A stretch of DNA of 31,357 nt, taken from positions 1 through 31,357 of the IMG/VR virus record IMGVR_UViG_3300008266_001284. One strand, written 5' to 3'. Positions 1 to 7,288 of the stretch are shown here, one piece after another. The notes under the pieces are model-generated. The model did not search any database and had not been told where the DNA came from. It was given only the letters and a program-made list of their open reading frames with translations. Origin of the DNA: a virus. Position numbers and translations under genes: made by a program. The first letter of the stretch is position 1. Each line of letters starts with the position of its first letter.

Positions 1-666
1 ATGCGCATCGACAGCGCAGGCAACGTCGGGATCGGAACGAGTTCGCCGGGTGCGAGGTTGGATGTTAAGGGTCTTGTCCGTAGTTCTATCGGGACAGGGA
101 CCGGTGCCGGGGGCGCAGCTTACGCCTTCTATCAGTTCGGCACCTCAGCCACGGCTTCAGAAAATTGGCATATCGGCGCAGAAGGCGACGGGACTTTCCG
201 TTTCTACAACCAAGGCTTCGGCGCTGGCTTAGAGCGCATGCGCATCACCAGTGGGGGTGAGGTCTACATCGCCGGAACCGCTGACCAAGGCGCGTTCAAT
301 CTTCAGTGCAACGGCACGGGTGTGTGGGGCGCGGGGGCTTACGTCAACGGGTCTGACCGCAATCTCAAGGAAGAGGTCGCGCCGCTTGCCGATGCGCTCG
401 ATGTCGTCGCTGCGCTGAAGCCCGTAACCTTCCGCTACAAGGAAGATTATTCCAAGGACCAGTCGATCCAGCCCGGCTTCATCGCGCAGGAACTGCAAGA
501 GGCTCTGGCCGATCAGGTCTACGTAGATGGCGTTGTGCAGGCTGGCCCCAAGCACCTCAACGTGGCCTACCAGTCGTTGATCCCCGTGCTGGTTAAGGCT
601 CTCCAAGAGGCCAACGAGAAGATCGACACTCTTGCCGCCCGCGTGGCACAACTCGAAGGAAACTAA
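1..666 (+). CDS. Tail fibre C-terminal part with S74 intramolecular chaperone (5' partial)
   Basis: C-terminal piece of a tail fibre/spike. Residues 1-25 and 79-92 carry the repeating fibre motif MRIxSxGxVxI, so the ATG at base 1 is probably an internal Met and the gene begins upstream of the window. Residues 117-221 match the peptidase S74 endosialidase-type chaperone: the SDRNLK motif puts the likely catalytic Ser/Lys dyad at S118 and K123, followed by LKPVTFRYK, GFIAQEL and a C-terminal helix. In this family the domain trimerises the fibre, then cuts itself off just before the Ser. The 670 gene follows after 3 bases. Family call strong; the receptor-binding specificity cannot be read. Confidence 0.88.
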   Translation: MRIDSAGNVGIGTSSPGARLDVKGLVRSSIGTGTGAGGAAYAFYQFGTSATASENWHIGAEGDGTFRFYNQGFGAGLERMRITSGGEVYIAGTADQGAFNLQCNGTGVWGAGAYVNGSDRNLKEEVAPLADALDVVAALKPVTFRYKEDYSKDQSIQPGFIAQELQEALADQVYVDGVVQAGPKHLNVAYQSLIPVLVKALQEANEKIDTLAARVAQLEGN

Positions 667-669
667 CCC

Positions 670-1002
670 ATGACCATTACCAACACTTGGGCCGTCGTGC
701 AGATGGACGCCTACCCCGAGGAAGACGGCGCGACCGATGTGGTCTTCAACGTCCACTGGACGCTGACCGGCACGGACGGCACCTACAGCGGCAGCGTCTA
801 TGGCTCGCAGGGTGTCAGCATCGACCCCGACGCACCGTTCACTCCCTACGCCAACCTCACCGAAGCGCAGGTCATCGGCTGGGTGCAGGCCGCTATGGGC
901 GAAGAGCAGGTGGCTTCCTATGAGGCCAACGTCGCGCAGCAGATCGCGGATCAGATCGATCCCCCCGTCGTCACGCCGCCCCTCCCGTGGGCCGGTGCTT
1001 GA
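670..1002 (+). CDS. Small fibre-associated phage protein (DUF7936-like)
   Basis: A 110-residue protein whose N-terminal 60 residues look like a compact beta domain (TNTWAVVQMDAYPE, DVVFNVHWTLTGTDGTYSG) and whose C-terminus is a helix ending in a proline-rich tail. I recognise this as a small protein commonly found beside tail-fibre genes in phages of aquatic bacteria, corresponding as far as I recall to DUF7936. No catalytic motif is visible. It lies 3 bases after the S74 fibre, so it is probably co-translated and may assist or decorate the fibre; that role is inference from position. Confidence 0.75.
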   Translation: MTITNTWAVVQMDAYPEEDGATDVVFNVHWTLTGTDGTYSGSVYGSQGVSIDPDAPFTPYANLTEAQVIGWVQAAMGEEQVASYEANVAQQIADQIDPPVVTPPLPWAGA

Positions 1003-1072
1003 CGGTCTGCTAGTGCTGGAATTAGGGCGTGGGTTGTGCTACCCCGAAAGAGACCTACGGAGGTAACTTGTA

Positions 1073-2509
1073 ATGGCGGCCAGCGGCTTCACGCCCATCC
1101 AGCTCTATCGCACTAGCACGCCCTCGGCGGTGCCCACCGCAGGCAACCTAGCCGCAGGTGAGCTGGCGATCAACCTAACCGACGAGGCGTTGTACTTCAA
1201 GAACGCCGCAGGCGTCGTCACGCTGCTCGCAGACAGCTCCGGCGCTCTGGGTAGCGTCACGAGCGTCAACGCGAGCGGTGGTACGACCGGCCTGACCTTT
1301 AGCGGTGGCCCCGTCACCAGCAGCGGCATGCTGACCCTCGGCGGAACGCTCGCCGTCGCCAACGGCGGCACCGGTGCGACGACTGCGGGCGCCGCGCGCA
1401 CGGCTCTGGGTGCGACTACTCTCGGCGGCAACCTATTCACGATCACCAACCCCGGCGCGGTCACGTTCCCCCGCTTCAACGCTGACAACACTGTCAGCGC
1501 CCTCAATGCGGCGGACTTCCGCACGGCCATCGGCGCTGGCACGGGCGGCGGCAGCGTCACCAGCGTCAGCGGCGCGGGCACCGTCAACGGCCTCACCCTG
1601 ACCGGCACCGTGACGACCTCGGGGTCTCTGACCCTCGGCGGTACGCTCTCGGGCGTCAGCCTCACTACGGCGGTCACGGGCACCTTGCCGATCGCCAATG
1701 GGGGCACAAATGCCACGACTGCCGGGCAGGCGCTCACCAACCTCGGGGCGTACCCCGCGTCGAACCCGAACGGCTACACCAGCAATGCAGGCACGGTCAC
1801 CTCGGTAGGTGGCACGGGCACCGTCAACGGCATTACCCTCACTGGGTCGGTTACCTCCTCGGGCAACCTCACTCTTGGCGGCACGCTCTCGGGCGTGAGC
1901 CTCGCCACGCAGGTCACCGGCACCCTCCCCATCGCCAATGGCGGCACTGGGGCAACGACCGCCTCCGCTGCCCGCACCAACCTCGGTGCCACCACTGTCG
2001 GCTCTGACGTCTTCACCGCAGTTGATGCAGCCGCAGCGCGCACCGCTATCGGTGCTGGCACAGGTAATGGCACCGTCACCTCGGTTAGCGGCACTGGCAG
2101 CGCGAACGGCCTTAGCCTCTCGGGCACCGTCACTAGCTCGGGCAACATTACGCTCAGCGGCTCGGTCACGTCGGTTGCCACCACCGCCACCATCGACGGC
2201 GTCACCATCGGCTTCCGTAACATCCCGCGCTCGACCACGAGCGGCACGGCTACGACGGCTGACGTCGGCAAGTGCATCGCGGTCTCGGCTGGGATTACTG
2301 TCCCCAGCGCGACGTTCGGTGCCGGGGACGCGGTCTCGATCTACAATGACAGCGCCAGCGCGGTCACGATCACGCAGGGATCGGGCCTTACGCTGCGGCA
2401 GGGCGGCACGACCAATACGGGTAGCCGCACGCTGGCCCCTCGCGGCATGGCTACCATCTGGTTCAACAGCGCAAGCGAAGCCATCATCACTGGCGCGGGA
2501 GTAAGCTGA
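1073..2509 (+). CDS. Repeat-rich tail fibre / receptor-binding protein
   Basis: A 478-residue fibre-like protein. The first 50 residues (FTPIQLYRTSTPSAVPTAG, then GELAINLTDEALYFKN) match the short N-terminal module often found on phage fibres. Residues 59-370 are repeats of two alternating units: VTSVxGxGTVNGLTLTG-type beta strands and IANGGTGATTAxxARTNLG-type linkers. The last 100 residues form a non-repeated beta-rich domain (VGKCIAVSAGITVP, GMATIWFNSASEAIITG) and are the likeliest receptor-contacting head. A strong site GGAGG at about 1056-1060 supports the ATG start. The stop overlaps the next ATG by one base. The fibre role is solid; the exact host receptor is unknown. Confidence 0.85.
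   Translation: MAASGFTPIQLYRTSTPSAVPTAGNLAAGELAINLTDEALYFKNAAGVVTLLADSSGALGSVTSVNASGGTTGLTFSGGPVTSSGMLTLGGTLAVANGGTGATTAGAARTALGATTLGGNLFTITNPGAVTFPRFNADNTVSALNAADFRTAIGAGTGGGSVTSVSGAGTVNGLTLTGTVTTSGSLTLGGTLSGVSLTTAVTGTLPIANGGTNATTAGQALTNLGAYPASNPNGYTSNAGTVTSVGGTGTVNGITLTGSVTSSGNLTLGGTLSGVSLATQVTGTLPIANGGTGATTASAARTNLGATTVGSDVFTAVDAAAARTAIGAGTGNGTVTSVSGTGSANGLSLSGTVTSSGNITLSGSVTSVATTATIDGVTIGFRNIPRSTTSGTATTADVGKCIAVSAGITVPSATFGAGDAVSIYNDSASAVTITQGSGLTLRQGGTTNTGSRTLAPRGMATIWFNSASEAIITGAGVS
1248..2190 (+). repeat. Degenerate tandem repeats inside the tail fibre gene
   Basis: At least four copies of a unit encoding GxVTSVxGxG...LTLGGTL and three of IANGGTxATTA recur here, with near-identical DNA around 1621-1720 and 1861-1950 (the LGGTLSGVSL...TGTLPIANGG block). 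Such repeats are hot spots for unequal recombination that lengthens or shortens the fibre. Confidence 0.8.
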
Positions 2510-2928
2510 TGAGCGGCATCCAGATGGCGCTTCTGGGTACTGGCCCGACCGCCACGTTTCGCCTCGACACCAACACGTACACGGACACCACCGTCGATCC
2601 GGGCACCGCTGGAGTAACTCTGGCGATCAACTCGAACGGCTCACTGACGGCTACTGGCGATAACTCCGGTACGCTTGATAGCTACGACTGGATCACGCCC
2701 ACCACAGGCGCTTCTTCGTACTTCGTGCGCGCCACACTTATCGGGGGCTCGTTCTCTAGCGGAACCACGGGCACTTGGCTCGCTCTCACGTCCAACCGCA
2801 CATGGTCGGTGTCCCAATCCGGTGCGGGTACGCAGACCGCGAACGCGACGTTTGAGATATCCTCGAATTCCAGCGGCACCAATATTGTTGCCAGCGCGAA
2901 CATCATTCTTACTGCGGATGTGCTATGA
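2509..2928 (+). CDS. Small beta-rich virion-associated protein, unknown function
   Basis: A 139-residue protein rich in Ser, Thr, Gly and Asn with alternating strand-like segments (GVTLAINSNGSLTATG, YFVRATLIGGSF, WLALTSNRTWSV, ANATFEISSN). It resembles small tail or fibre-associated phage proteins but I do not recognise a named family. The ATG at 2509 overlaps the fibre stop (TGATG), which points to coupled translation and to a role with the fibre, perhaps as a fibre tip, chaperone or decoration protein. No signal peptide and no cysteines. Confidence 0.75.
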   Translation: MSGIQMALLGTGPTATFRLDTNTYTDTTVDPGTAGVTLAINSNGSLTATGDNSGTLDSYDWITPTTGASSYFVRATLIGGSFSSGTTGTWLALTSNRTWSVSQSGAGTQTANATFEISSNSSGTNIVASANIILTADVL

Positions 2929-3401
2929 TGAGTTTCTGGGATCGTTTTGAAAGCAAGCAAGAGGGTGTCGACGACACCGTCGAGTTCGTGATCCGCGTGG
3001 CTATTGTCACGCTGTCTGCCGTGGTCCTTGTGGTCGTGGCGGCGCTCGTTGTCGGCCTCTTCCTGCCGAATGACGTCGTCGACAGCACGGCTATCCTCGA
3101 CATGGTCAACCCCGCCTTCCAGACGATCATCGGTGCGTTCGTCGGCCTGCTCGGCGGCTTGAGCCTGAACGCCAATGCCCGTGACGCGCAGCCGGAAGCA
3201 CCCGCACCGGAGCCGGAGCCTGAAGCGCCCAAGACCTATGACGACCCGAACGCGACTGTCTTCATCGACACCCCCGAAGAGGACGACGATGACGAGATGG
3301 AGCCTTGGGAGAAGTATCGCAACGACCTGCGGTACGACGCGAACGGCGACGGCGTGGTCGATGAAAACGACTTCCCCGACTGGCGAAACGCAGGTCGGTA
3401 A
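2925..3401 (+). CDS. Membrane protein with an EF-hand-like loop (holin candidate)
   Basis: A 158-residue protein with a strong membrane segment at about 22-47, a second hydrophobic stretch at 61-80, a Pro/Glu-rich acidic linker (88-128), and a C-terminal loop DANGDGVVDEND (138-149). That loop fits the 12-residue calcium-binding EF-hand/dockerin pattern, with D138, N140, D142, G143 and D149 in the expected places. Two ATGs (2925, 2928) are possible; 2925 gives an ATGA overlap with the previous stop, as is usual in this genome. It opens the lysis region just upstream of the endolysin, so a holin or lysis-regulating role is plausible but not proven. Confidence 0.72.
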   Translation: MMSFWDRFESKQEGVDDTVEFVIRVAIVTLSAVVLVVVAALVVGLFLPNDVVDSTAILDMVNPAFQTIIGAFVGLLGGLSLNANARDAQPEAPAPEPEPEAPKTYDDPNATVFIDTPEEDDDDEMEPWEKYRNDLRYDANGDGVVDENDFPDWRNAGR

Positions 3402-3569
3402 ATGGCTGGCGACCTCTCCACCGTCGAACTGATCGGCCAATTGTGGCCGGTCGTTCTGGCGTTCATCACGCTGACGATTATCCTCGCCAAGATGGACGTG
3501 CGCCTCGGCGTGGCGGAGGAGAAGATCAAGACGCTCTTCGAGCTGTGGAACAAGGAAAAGGACAAGTGA
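3402..3569 (+). CDS. Small single-span membrane protein upstream of the endolysin
   Basis: A 55-residue protein starting at the ATG directly after the previous stop (TAAATG). It has one membrane segment (LIGQLWPVVLAFITLTIILA, residues 10-29) and a charged amphipathic C-terminal helix (RLGVAEEKIKTLFELWNKEKDK). Its stop overlaps the endolysin start (GTGA). The size, topology and position match small holin- or hemolysin-XhlA-like lysis accessory proteins. The family is not identified with certainty, and it could also be an inner-membrane spanin component, although no partner lipoprotein is seen. Confidence 0.7.
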   Translation: MAGDLSTVELIGQLWPVVLAFITLTIILAKMDVRLGVAEEKIKTLFELWNKEKDK

Positions 3570-4177
3570 GCCTCGTAAACCTCCAGAAGAAGATCGGGGT
3601 CACGGCTGACGGGGCTTTCGGCCCCGGCACGCTCAAGGCTGCCTGCGCCTACTACAAGCTGAACCGCAACCGTGGTGCCCACTTCTTCGCCCAGTGCGCG
3701 CACGAGAGCGGCAACTGGCGGGCCACCAGCGAGAACCTCAACTACAGCGCGCAGGGGCTGCGGAACATCTTCCGCAAGTACTTCCCGACCGAGGCGCTGG
3801 CCGCGCAGTACGCCCGCAAGCCGCAGGCCATCGCCAACCGCGTCTACGCCAACCGCATGGGCAACGGCCCTGAGAGCAGTGGCGACGGATGGAAGTTCAG
3901 GGGACGCGGCTTCCTCCAACTCACCGGGCACGACAACTACAAGGCGCTGTCGGAGTACATCAACCGCCCCGACATCATGGACAACCCGGACCTCGTAGCC
4001 GGGGAACTGGCGATCGAGAGCGCCCTGTGGTTCTTCGACCGTAACAAGCTCTGGTCGATCTGCGATCAGGGCATCACAGACAGCGCGATCCTCGCGCTGA
4101 CCAAGCGGATCAACGGGGGCACTCACGGCCTCGACGACCGCAAGCTGAAGACCAAGAAGTACGCGACTTGGCTCTAA
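3566..4177 (+). CDS. Endolysin, GH19 chitinase-like lysozyme
   Basis: A 203-residue muralytic enzyme predicted to cleave the peptidoglycan glycan backbone at lysis. From the GTG at 3566 the first 30 residues resemble a short peptidoglycan-binding motif (LQKKIGVTADGAFGPGTL). They are followed by the GH19 core: FFAQCAHESGNW with likely catalytic E47, TSENLNYSA with likely second acid E56, and the family signature FRGRGFLQLTGHDNY at 111-125. There is no signal peptide, so release needs a holin. The GTG start is chosen over upstream in-frame options because it overlaps the preceding small membrane gene by GTGA, as elsewhere in this genome. Confidence 0.9.
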   Translation: MSLVNLQKKIGVTADGAFGPGTLKAACAYYKLNRNRGAHFFAQCAHESGNWRATSENLNYSAQGLRNIFRKYFPTEALAAQYARKPQAIANRVYANRMGNGPESSGDGWKFRGRGFLQLTGHDNYKALSEYINRPDIMDNPDLVAGELAIESALWFFDRNKLWSICDQGITDSAILALTKRINGGTHGLDDRKLKTKKYATWL

Positions 4178-4187
4178 GGAGAATACC

Positions 4188-4370
4188 ATGAACCTGAAGA
4201 AACTCATCGGCGGCATCGCCAAGGACAAGCTGGCCGAGCAAGCCGCCCGCAGCATCGTCCCCCTAGACGAGGGCGCGCCCAAGAAGGGCTGGAAGGTCAA
4301 GGCCGCCGGTATCCTTGCCGTTATTGCCACCCTCGCTGGCGCGCTATCCCAGTTCCTTGGCGGCGCGTGA
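4188..4370 (+). CDS. Small membrane protein (lysis region)
   Basis: A 60-residue protein with a basic amphipathic N-terminus and one membrane segment near the C-terminus (KVKAAGILAVIATLAGALSQ, about 37-56). A clear AAGGAG ribosome binding site overlaps the endolysin stop codon region. Its place directly after the endolysin and its topology make it a second holin/antiholin candidate. No named family is recognised. Confidence 0.65.
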   Translation: MNLKKLIGGIAKDKLAEQAARSIVPLDEGAPKKGWKVKAAGILAVIATLAGALSQFLGGA

Positions 4371-4378
4371 TCTGCTAT

Positions 4379-4410
4379 CGTAATCCGGCCCGAGTGCGGG
4401 CTAACCTTTG
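4379..4410 (+). terminator. Weak hairpin after the lysis genes
   Basis: A 5-bp GC stem (GCCCG 4388-4392, CGGGC 4397-4401) with a 4-base loop, followed only by AACCTTTG. It lies in the 58-base gap between two small genes. The short T run makes it at best a weak terminator or pause site. Confidence 0.25.
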
Positions 4411-4428
4411 ACTGTAGGAGACAGACCT

Positions 4429-4596
4429 ATGGAACTCATGATCAGACTTACCGTAGAAGAGGTCAATGCCGTGCTGCACACCCTCGGCAACCTCCCCACC
4501 TCGTCCGGCGCTTGGCCCCTTGTGGTCAAGATCAAGGAGCAGGCCGAGGCGCAGCTTCCGGCCCAACCCGCGCCGGAAGGCGCAGAAGCGGAGTAA
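4429..4596 (+). CDS. Small conserved phage protein, unknown function
   Basis: A 55-residue protein beginning MELMIRLTVEEVNAVLHTLG and ending in an Ala/Pro/Glu-rich tail. I recognise the pattern VEEVN-AVLxxLGxLPTxSGAWPLVxKI as a small protein widespread in tailed phages, usually left as hypothetical. The ATG at 4429 is preferred to an in-frame ATG at 4408 because TAGGAG lies about 10 bases upstream. Predicted to be a small helical soluble protein. Confidence 0.72.
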   Translation: MELMIRLTVEEVNAVLHTLGNLPTSSGAWPLVVKIKEQAEAQLPAQPAPEGAEAE

Positions 4597-4602
4597 CCTA
4601 CG

Positions 4603-4959
4603 ATGCTCGAGCAGCTCATCGCCCGTGTCTTCTACGCACGCAACCTCTCGCACTGGAACCACTGGCGCACCGATAGCTACTCCGAGCACAAGGCCCTCGG
4701 CAATTTCTACGAGGACGTCATCGACGCGCTCGACGCGCTCGTAGAGGCCTACCAAGGTGCCTTCGAGCTTGTCGGGAACATTCCCGTTCCCGACAGCTCG
4801 AAGAACCAAGACATCCTCAAGACCCTTGAGGACGACAGCAAGTGGGTTGAGAAGCACCACGAGGACATCTGCAAGGGCAACCACGCCGTCGCGAACAAGA
4901 TCGACGAGCTGACTGCCGTCTACCTCACCACCATCTACAAGCTCCGTAACTTGAAATAG
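4603..4959 (+). CDS. All-helical Dps/ferritin-resembling phage protein (DUF5856-like)
   Basis: A 118-residue all-alpha protein. The N-terminal half has His and acidic residues spaced as in Dps/ferritin-like ferroxidase helices (H17, W18, H20, H29, E37, D38, D41, E48 in the stretch SHWNHWRTDSYSEHKALGNF and the following YEDVIDALDALVE). The second half has EKHHEDIC and a long helix. As far as I recall such phage proteins fall in DUF5856. Whether it binds metal or DNA is not established: true Dps proteins are longer (about 160-170 residues), and this one may be a small helical relative. It sits among lysis and tail genes with no obvious partner. Confidence 0.7.
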   Translation: MLEQLIARVFYARNLSHWNHWRTDSYSEHKALGNFYEDVIDALDALVEAYQGAFELVGNIPVPDSSKNQDILKTLEDDSKWVEKHHEDICKGNHAVANKIDELTAVYLTTIYKLRNLK

Positions 4960-4971
4960 GGTCGCGCCTCA

Positions 4972-5229
4972 ATGGACTACCAAGTTCTCTTCAACATCGT
5001 CTTCGCCATAGCCGGTGGCTTGTGCGGCTGGGTTCTGAACAACATGACCAAGGCCATCGAGCGGCTGGATGCTGACGTGCGCGACATGCCCAAGACCTAC
5101 GTCGCGAAGGAAGACTGGCGCGAGGACATGAAGACCCTCAAGGACGACATGACTAAAGGCTTCGACAAGATCGATAAGACCCTCGGCACGATCTTCAAGC
5201 GCCTTGAGGGCAAAGAAGACAAGTCGTGA
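4972..5229 (+). CDS. Single-span membrane protein with coiled-coil tail
   Basis: An 85-residue protein with an N-terminal membrane segment (LFNIVFAIAGGLCGWVLNNM, 6-25) and a long charged helix that repeats at about 3-4 residue spacing up to the C-terminus (WREDMKTLKDDMTKGFDKID). This layout, with the YVAKEDW motif, is common in phage lysis regions and resembles XhlA/hemolysin-type or small holin-associated proteins. Its stop overlaps the next gene by GTGA. Function is inferred only from topology and place. Confidence 0.7.
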   Translation: MDYQVLFNIVFAIAGGLCGWVLNNMTKAIERLDADVRDMPKTYVAKEDWREDMKTLKDDMTKGFDKIDKTLGTIFKRLEGKEDKS

Positions 5230-5417
5230 GCAACGCCGAAGCCGCAGCGGCGAGTTTGGAGCGCGCCGCTCGTCTGGCGCGCGAGATGCCTCTGAGCGAT
5301 CGCACACTTGCGGCTGCTGAGATGCTCGGCACGCTTGCGCAGCGCATACTAGAAACATCGCCCGCCGATCAAGCCGACTTCGCAGAGGCGGTGCTGGCGC
5401 GATGGATACACTCATGA
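5226..5417 (+). CDS. Small helical protein, unknown
   Basis: A 63-residue Ala- and Leu-rich helical protein (AAAASLERAARLAREMPLSD). The GTG at 5226 overlaps the previous stop. No family is recognised. It is supported by the overlap style, by codon use like its neighbours, and by filling what would otherwise be a 200-base gap before the adaptor gene. Confidence 0.6.
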   Translation: MSNAEAAAASLERAARLAREMPLSDRTLAAAEMLGTLAQRILETSPADQADFAEAVLARWIHS

Positions 5418-5432
5418 TATAGGGGTGACGCT

Positions 5433-6086
5433 ATGGCGACCACGATGACCTTTGCTACGCTCAAGCAGGACGTCCAGCGCTACCTTGAGCGCGGGTCATC
5501 CCTTGCGTCTGACCCGATTGTCTTCGAGCAGATCCCGCGTCTGATCAATCTCGCGGAGCGGCGCATCGCCCGCGAGCTGAAGATACAGGGCTTCATCAAC
5601 GTGGTGTCGTCCACCCTCACCACTGGGCAGTCTGTCTACCCCAAGCCCGACCGCTGGCGCGACACCGTGTCGATCAATATCGGCACGGGTGTGGGCAACG
5701 CGACGCGCAAGACCGTCTTCACGCGAGACTACGAGTACGTGCGGAGCTACTGGCCGAATGAGGGCCTCACGGACGAGCCGGTCTTCTACTCGGACTACGA
5801 CTTCAATCACTGGCTCTTCGCGCCGACGCCCGACGAGGACTACCCCGTCGAAATCCTCTACTACGAGCTTCCCCCGCTCCTAGACGACACGACGCAGACG
5901 AACTGGCTGACCGAGTTCGCGCCGCAGCTCCTGCTCTACGGGACGCTGCTCGAGGCGACGCCGTTCCTCAAGAACGACGAGCGCATCCCCACTTGGCAAA
6001 ATATGTACGACCGCGCGGCGGCAATGCTCAACGGCGAAGACCTCGCCAAGATCCTTGACCGCTCCGCCGTGAGGAAAGAAGCATGA
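5433..6086 (+). CDS. Tail adaptor protein (SU10-type adaptor family)
   Basis: A 217-residue protein matching the head-tail adaptor family of short-tailed phages (SU10-like adaptor): FATLKQDVQRYLERG at the N-terminus, FEQIPRLINLAERRIARELK, the QSVYPKPDRWRDTVSI strand, and a C-terminal helix LLLYGTLLEATPFLKNDER. In SU10-like virions a ring of adaptors attaches to the portal and carries the nozzle and fibres. It is followed by coupled tail genes (ATGA overlap at 6083). The portal gene is not in the window. Confidence in the family is good. Confidence 0.8.
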   Translation: MATTMTFATLKQDVQRYLERGSSLASDPIVFEQIPRLINLAERRIARELKIQGFINVVSSTLTTGQSVYPKPDRWRDTVSINIGTGVGNATRKTVFTRDYEYVRSYWPNEGLTDEPVFYSDYDFNHWLFAPTPDEDYPVEILYYELPPLLDDTTQTNWLTEFAPQLLLYGTLLEATPFLKNDERIPTWQNMYDRAAAMLNGEDLAKILDRSAVRKEA

Positions 6087-7288
6087 GCTACACCCAGATC
6101 TTCGGCGGCACGACCATCTACCCGTCAGATGTGTCGTACCTCGCGCTGGCGCTTACCGCCAACACCGCGCTGGACTGGCCTCTCGAGACCTCGGGCACGC
6201 TCCAGCCCGTCGCGCGCATCATCGACATCACGCCGACTGGCGCGTTCTCGATCACGCTGCCGCCCGCCGACGAGACGGGCACCGGCCAGACGATCCTCTT
6301 CAACAACCTCGGCCCGTCCACGGTCACCATCCGCGACAATGCGGGCGGCACGCTGCTGAGCATCGCCGCAGGTGAGCAGTGGCAGCTCTACCTCATCAGC
6401 AACACCACCGCTGCGGGCACGTGGCGCTCCTTCCGCTACGGCGCCGCGACCGCGCAGGCGCAAGCCTCGGCGCTCGCCGGTGAGGGCCTGCTTGCCACGG
6501 GCAGCACCCTCGCGCAGCAGTATCCCGTCACCGAGTTCAACACCAACTTCACGGCGGGCACGGCCAACCGCGCGGCAACTCTCGTGTGGACGGGTGGCGG
6601 CGGTACGCTCACGCTGCCCTCTGCGCCCGCCGCAGGGACCGGCTGGTTCGTCAACGTGCGCAACGGAGGCACCGGCGCGCTGACCATCGACCCGAACGGC
6701 AGCGAGACCATCAATGGCGGCCTCACGCTGTCCATGCAGCCCGAGGACAGCGCGGTCCTCATCAGCAACGGCACGGGCTGGTACACGATCGGCCTCGGGC
6801 AGGATGCCGTGTTCGCCTTCGACTACACGTCGATCGACCTCACCGGCCAGAGCAGCCCCTACACGCTGAGCGGCGCGGAGCTTAACCGCATCGCCTACAA
6901 GTTCGTGGGCACGCTGGCGGCCAACATGCAGATCATCGTCCCCGCGACGATCCAGCAGTACTGGGTGGATAACGCCACGACCGGCGCGTTCACCCTCGGT
7001 CTGCGCACGCCATCGCAGGTGTCGCCCACGAACGTCACGCAGAGCAGCCGATCAATCTTCTACTCGGACGGCTCGAACGTCGTCGACGCGGACACGTCTG
7101 CTGCGGGTATCGCTATCCCCGTCTCGATCGCAGAGGGCGGCACCGGCGCGTCTACGGCGAGCGGCGCGCGGATCAACCTCGGAGGCACGTCGCTGGGCAT
7201 CGCCATCTTCACGGCGGCAAGCACGAACGACGTGTGGACCGCGTTGGGCGCAGCTCCAGTCGGGACCGTTAACGGCGGGACGTTCTAA
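6083..7288 (+). CDS. Tail fibre/virion surface protein
   Basis: A 401-residue beta-rich protein with two tandem related modules: residues 25-125 and 155-245 each run through TL.LP.A..tG..F.v.N.G.. to a V.I...G.. turn and then an SxxxxxxxYLISNxTGxW-like strand. The C-terminus has an IAEGGTGASTASGARINLGG linker shared with the fibre at 1073-2509, then a short tail. It is likely a virion surface component (short fibre or nozzle decoration) placed between adaptor and nozzle genes. The start overlaps the adaptor stop (ATGA) and the stop overlaps the next start (TAATG). Confidence 0.7.
   Translation: MSYTQIFGGTTIYPSDVSYLALALTANTALDWPLETSGTLQPVARIIDITPTGAFSITLPPADETGTGQTILFNNLGPSTVTIRDNAGGTLLSIAAGEQWQLYLISNTTAAGTWRSFRYGAATAQAQASALAGEGLLATGSTLAQQYPVTEFNTNFTAGTANRAATLVWTGGGGTLTLPSAPAAGTGWFVNVRNGGTGALTIDPNGSETINGGLTLSMQPEDSAVLISNGTGWYTIGLGQDAVFAFDYTSIDLTGQSSPYTLSGAELNRIAYKFVGTLAANMQIIVPATIQQYWVDNATTGAFTLGLRTPSQVSPTNVTQSSRSIFYSDGSNVVDADTSAAGIAIPVSIAEGGTGASTASGARINLGGTSLGIAIFTAASTNDVWTALGAAPVGTVNGGTF

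Noticed and set aside
1003-1072. Possible promoter or terminator in the gap before the fibre gene
   Set aside because: Only the GGAGG binding site is convincing; no hairpin with T run or consensus promoter hexamers.
1105-1740. - strand frame of 211 codons opposite the tail fibre
   Set aside because: Pro/Val-rich reverse reading of Gly/Thr repeats; no start context.
3443-3565. Upstream extension of the endolysin
   Set aside because: That stretch encodes the small membrane protein in another frame; GTG 3566 fits the coupling pattern.
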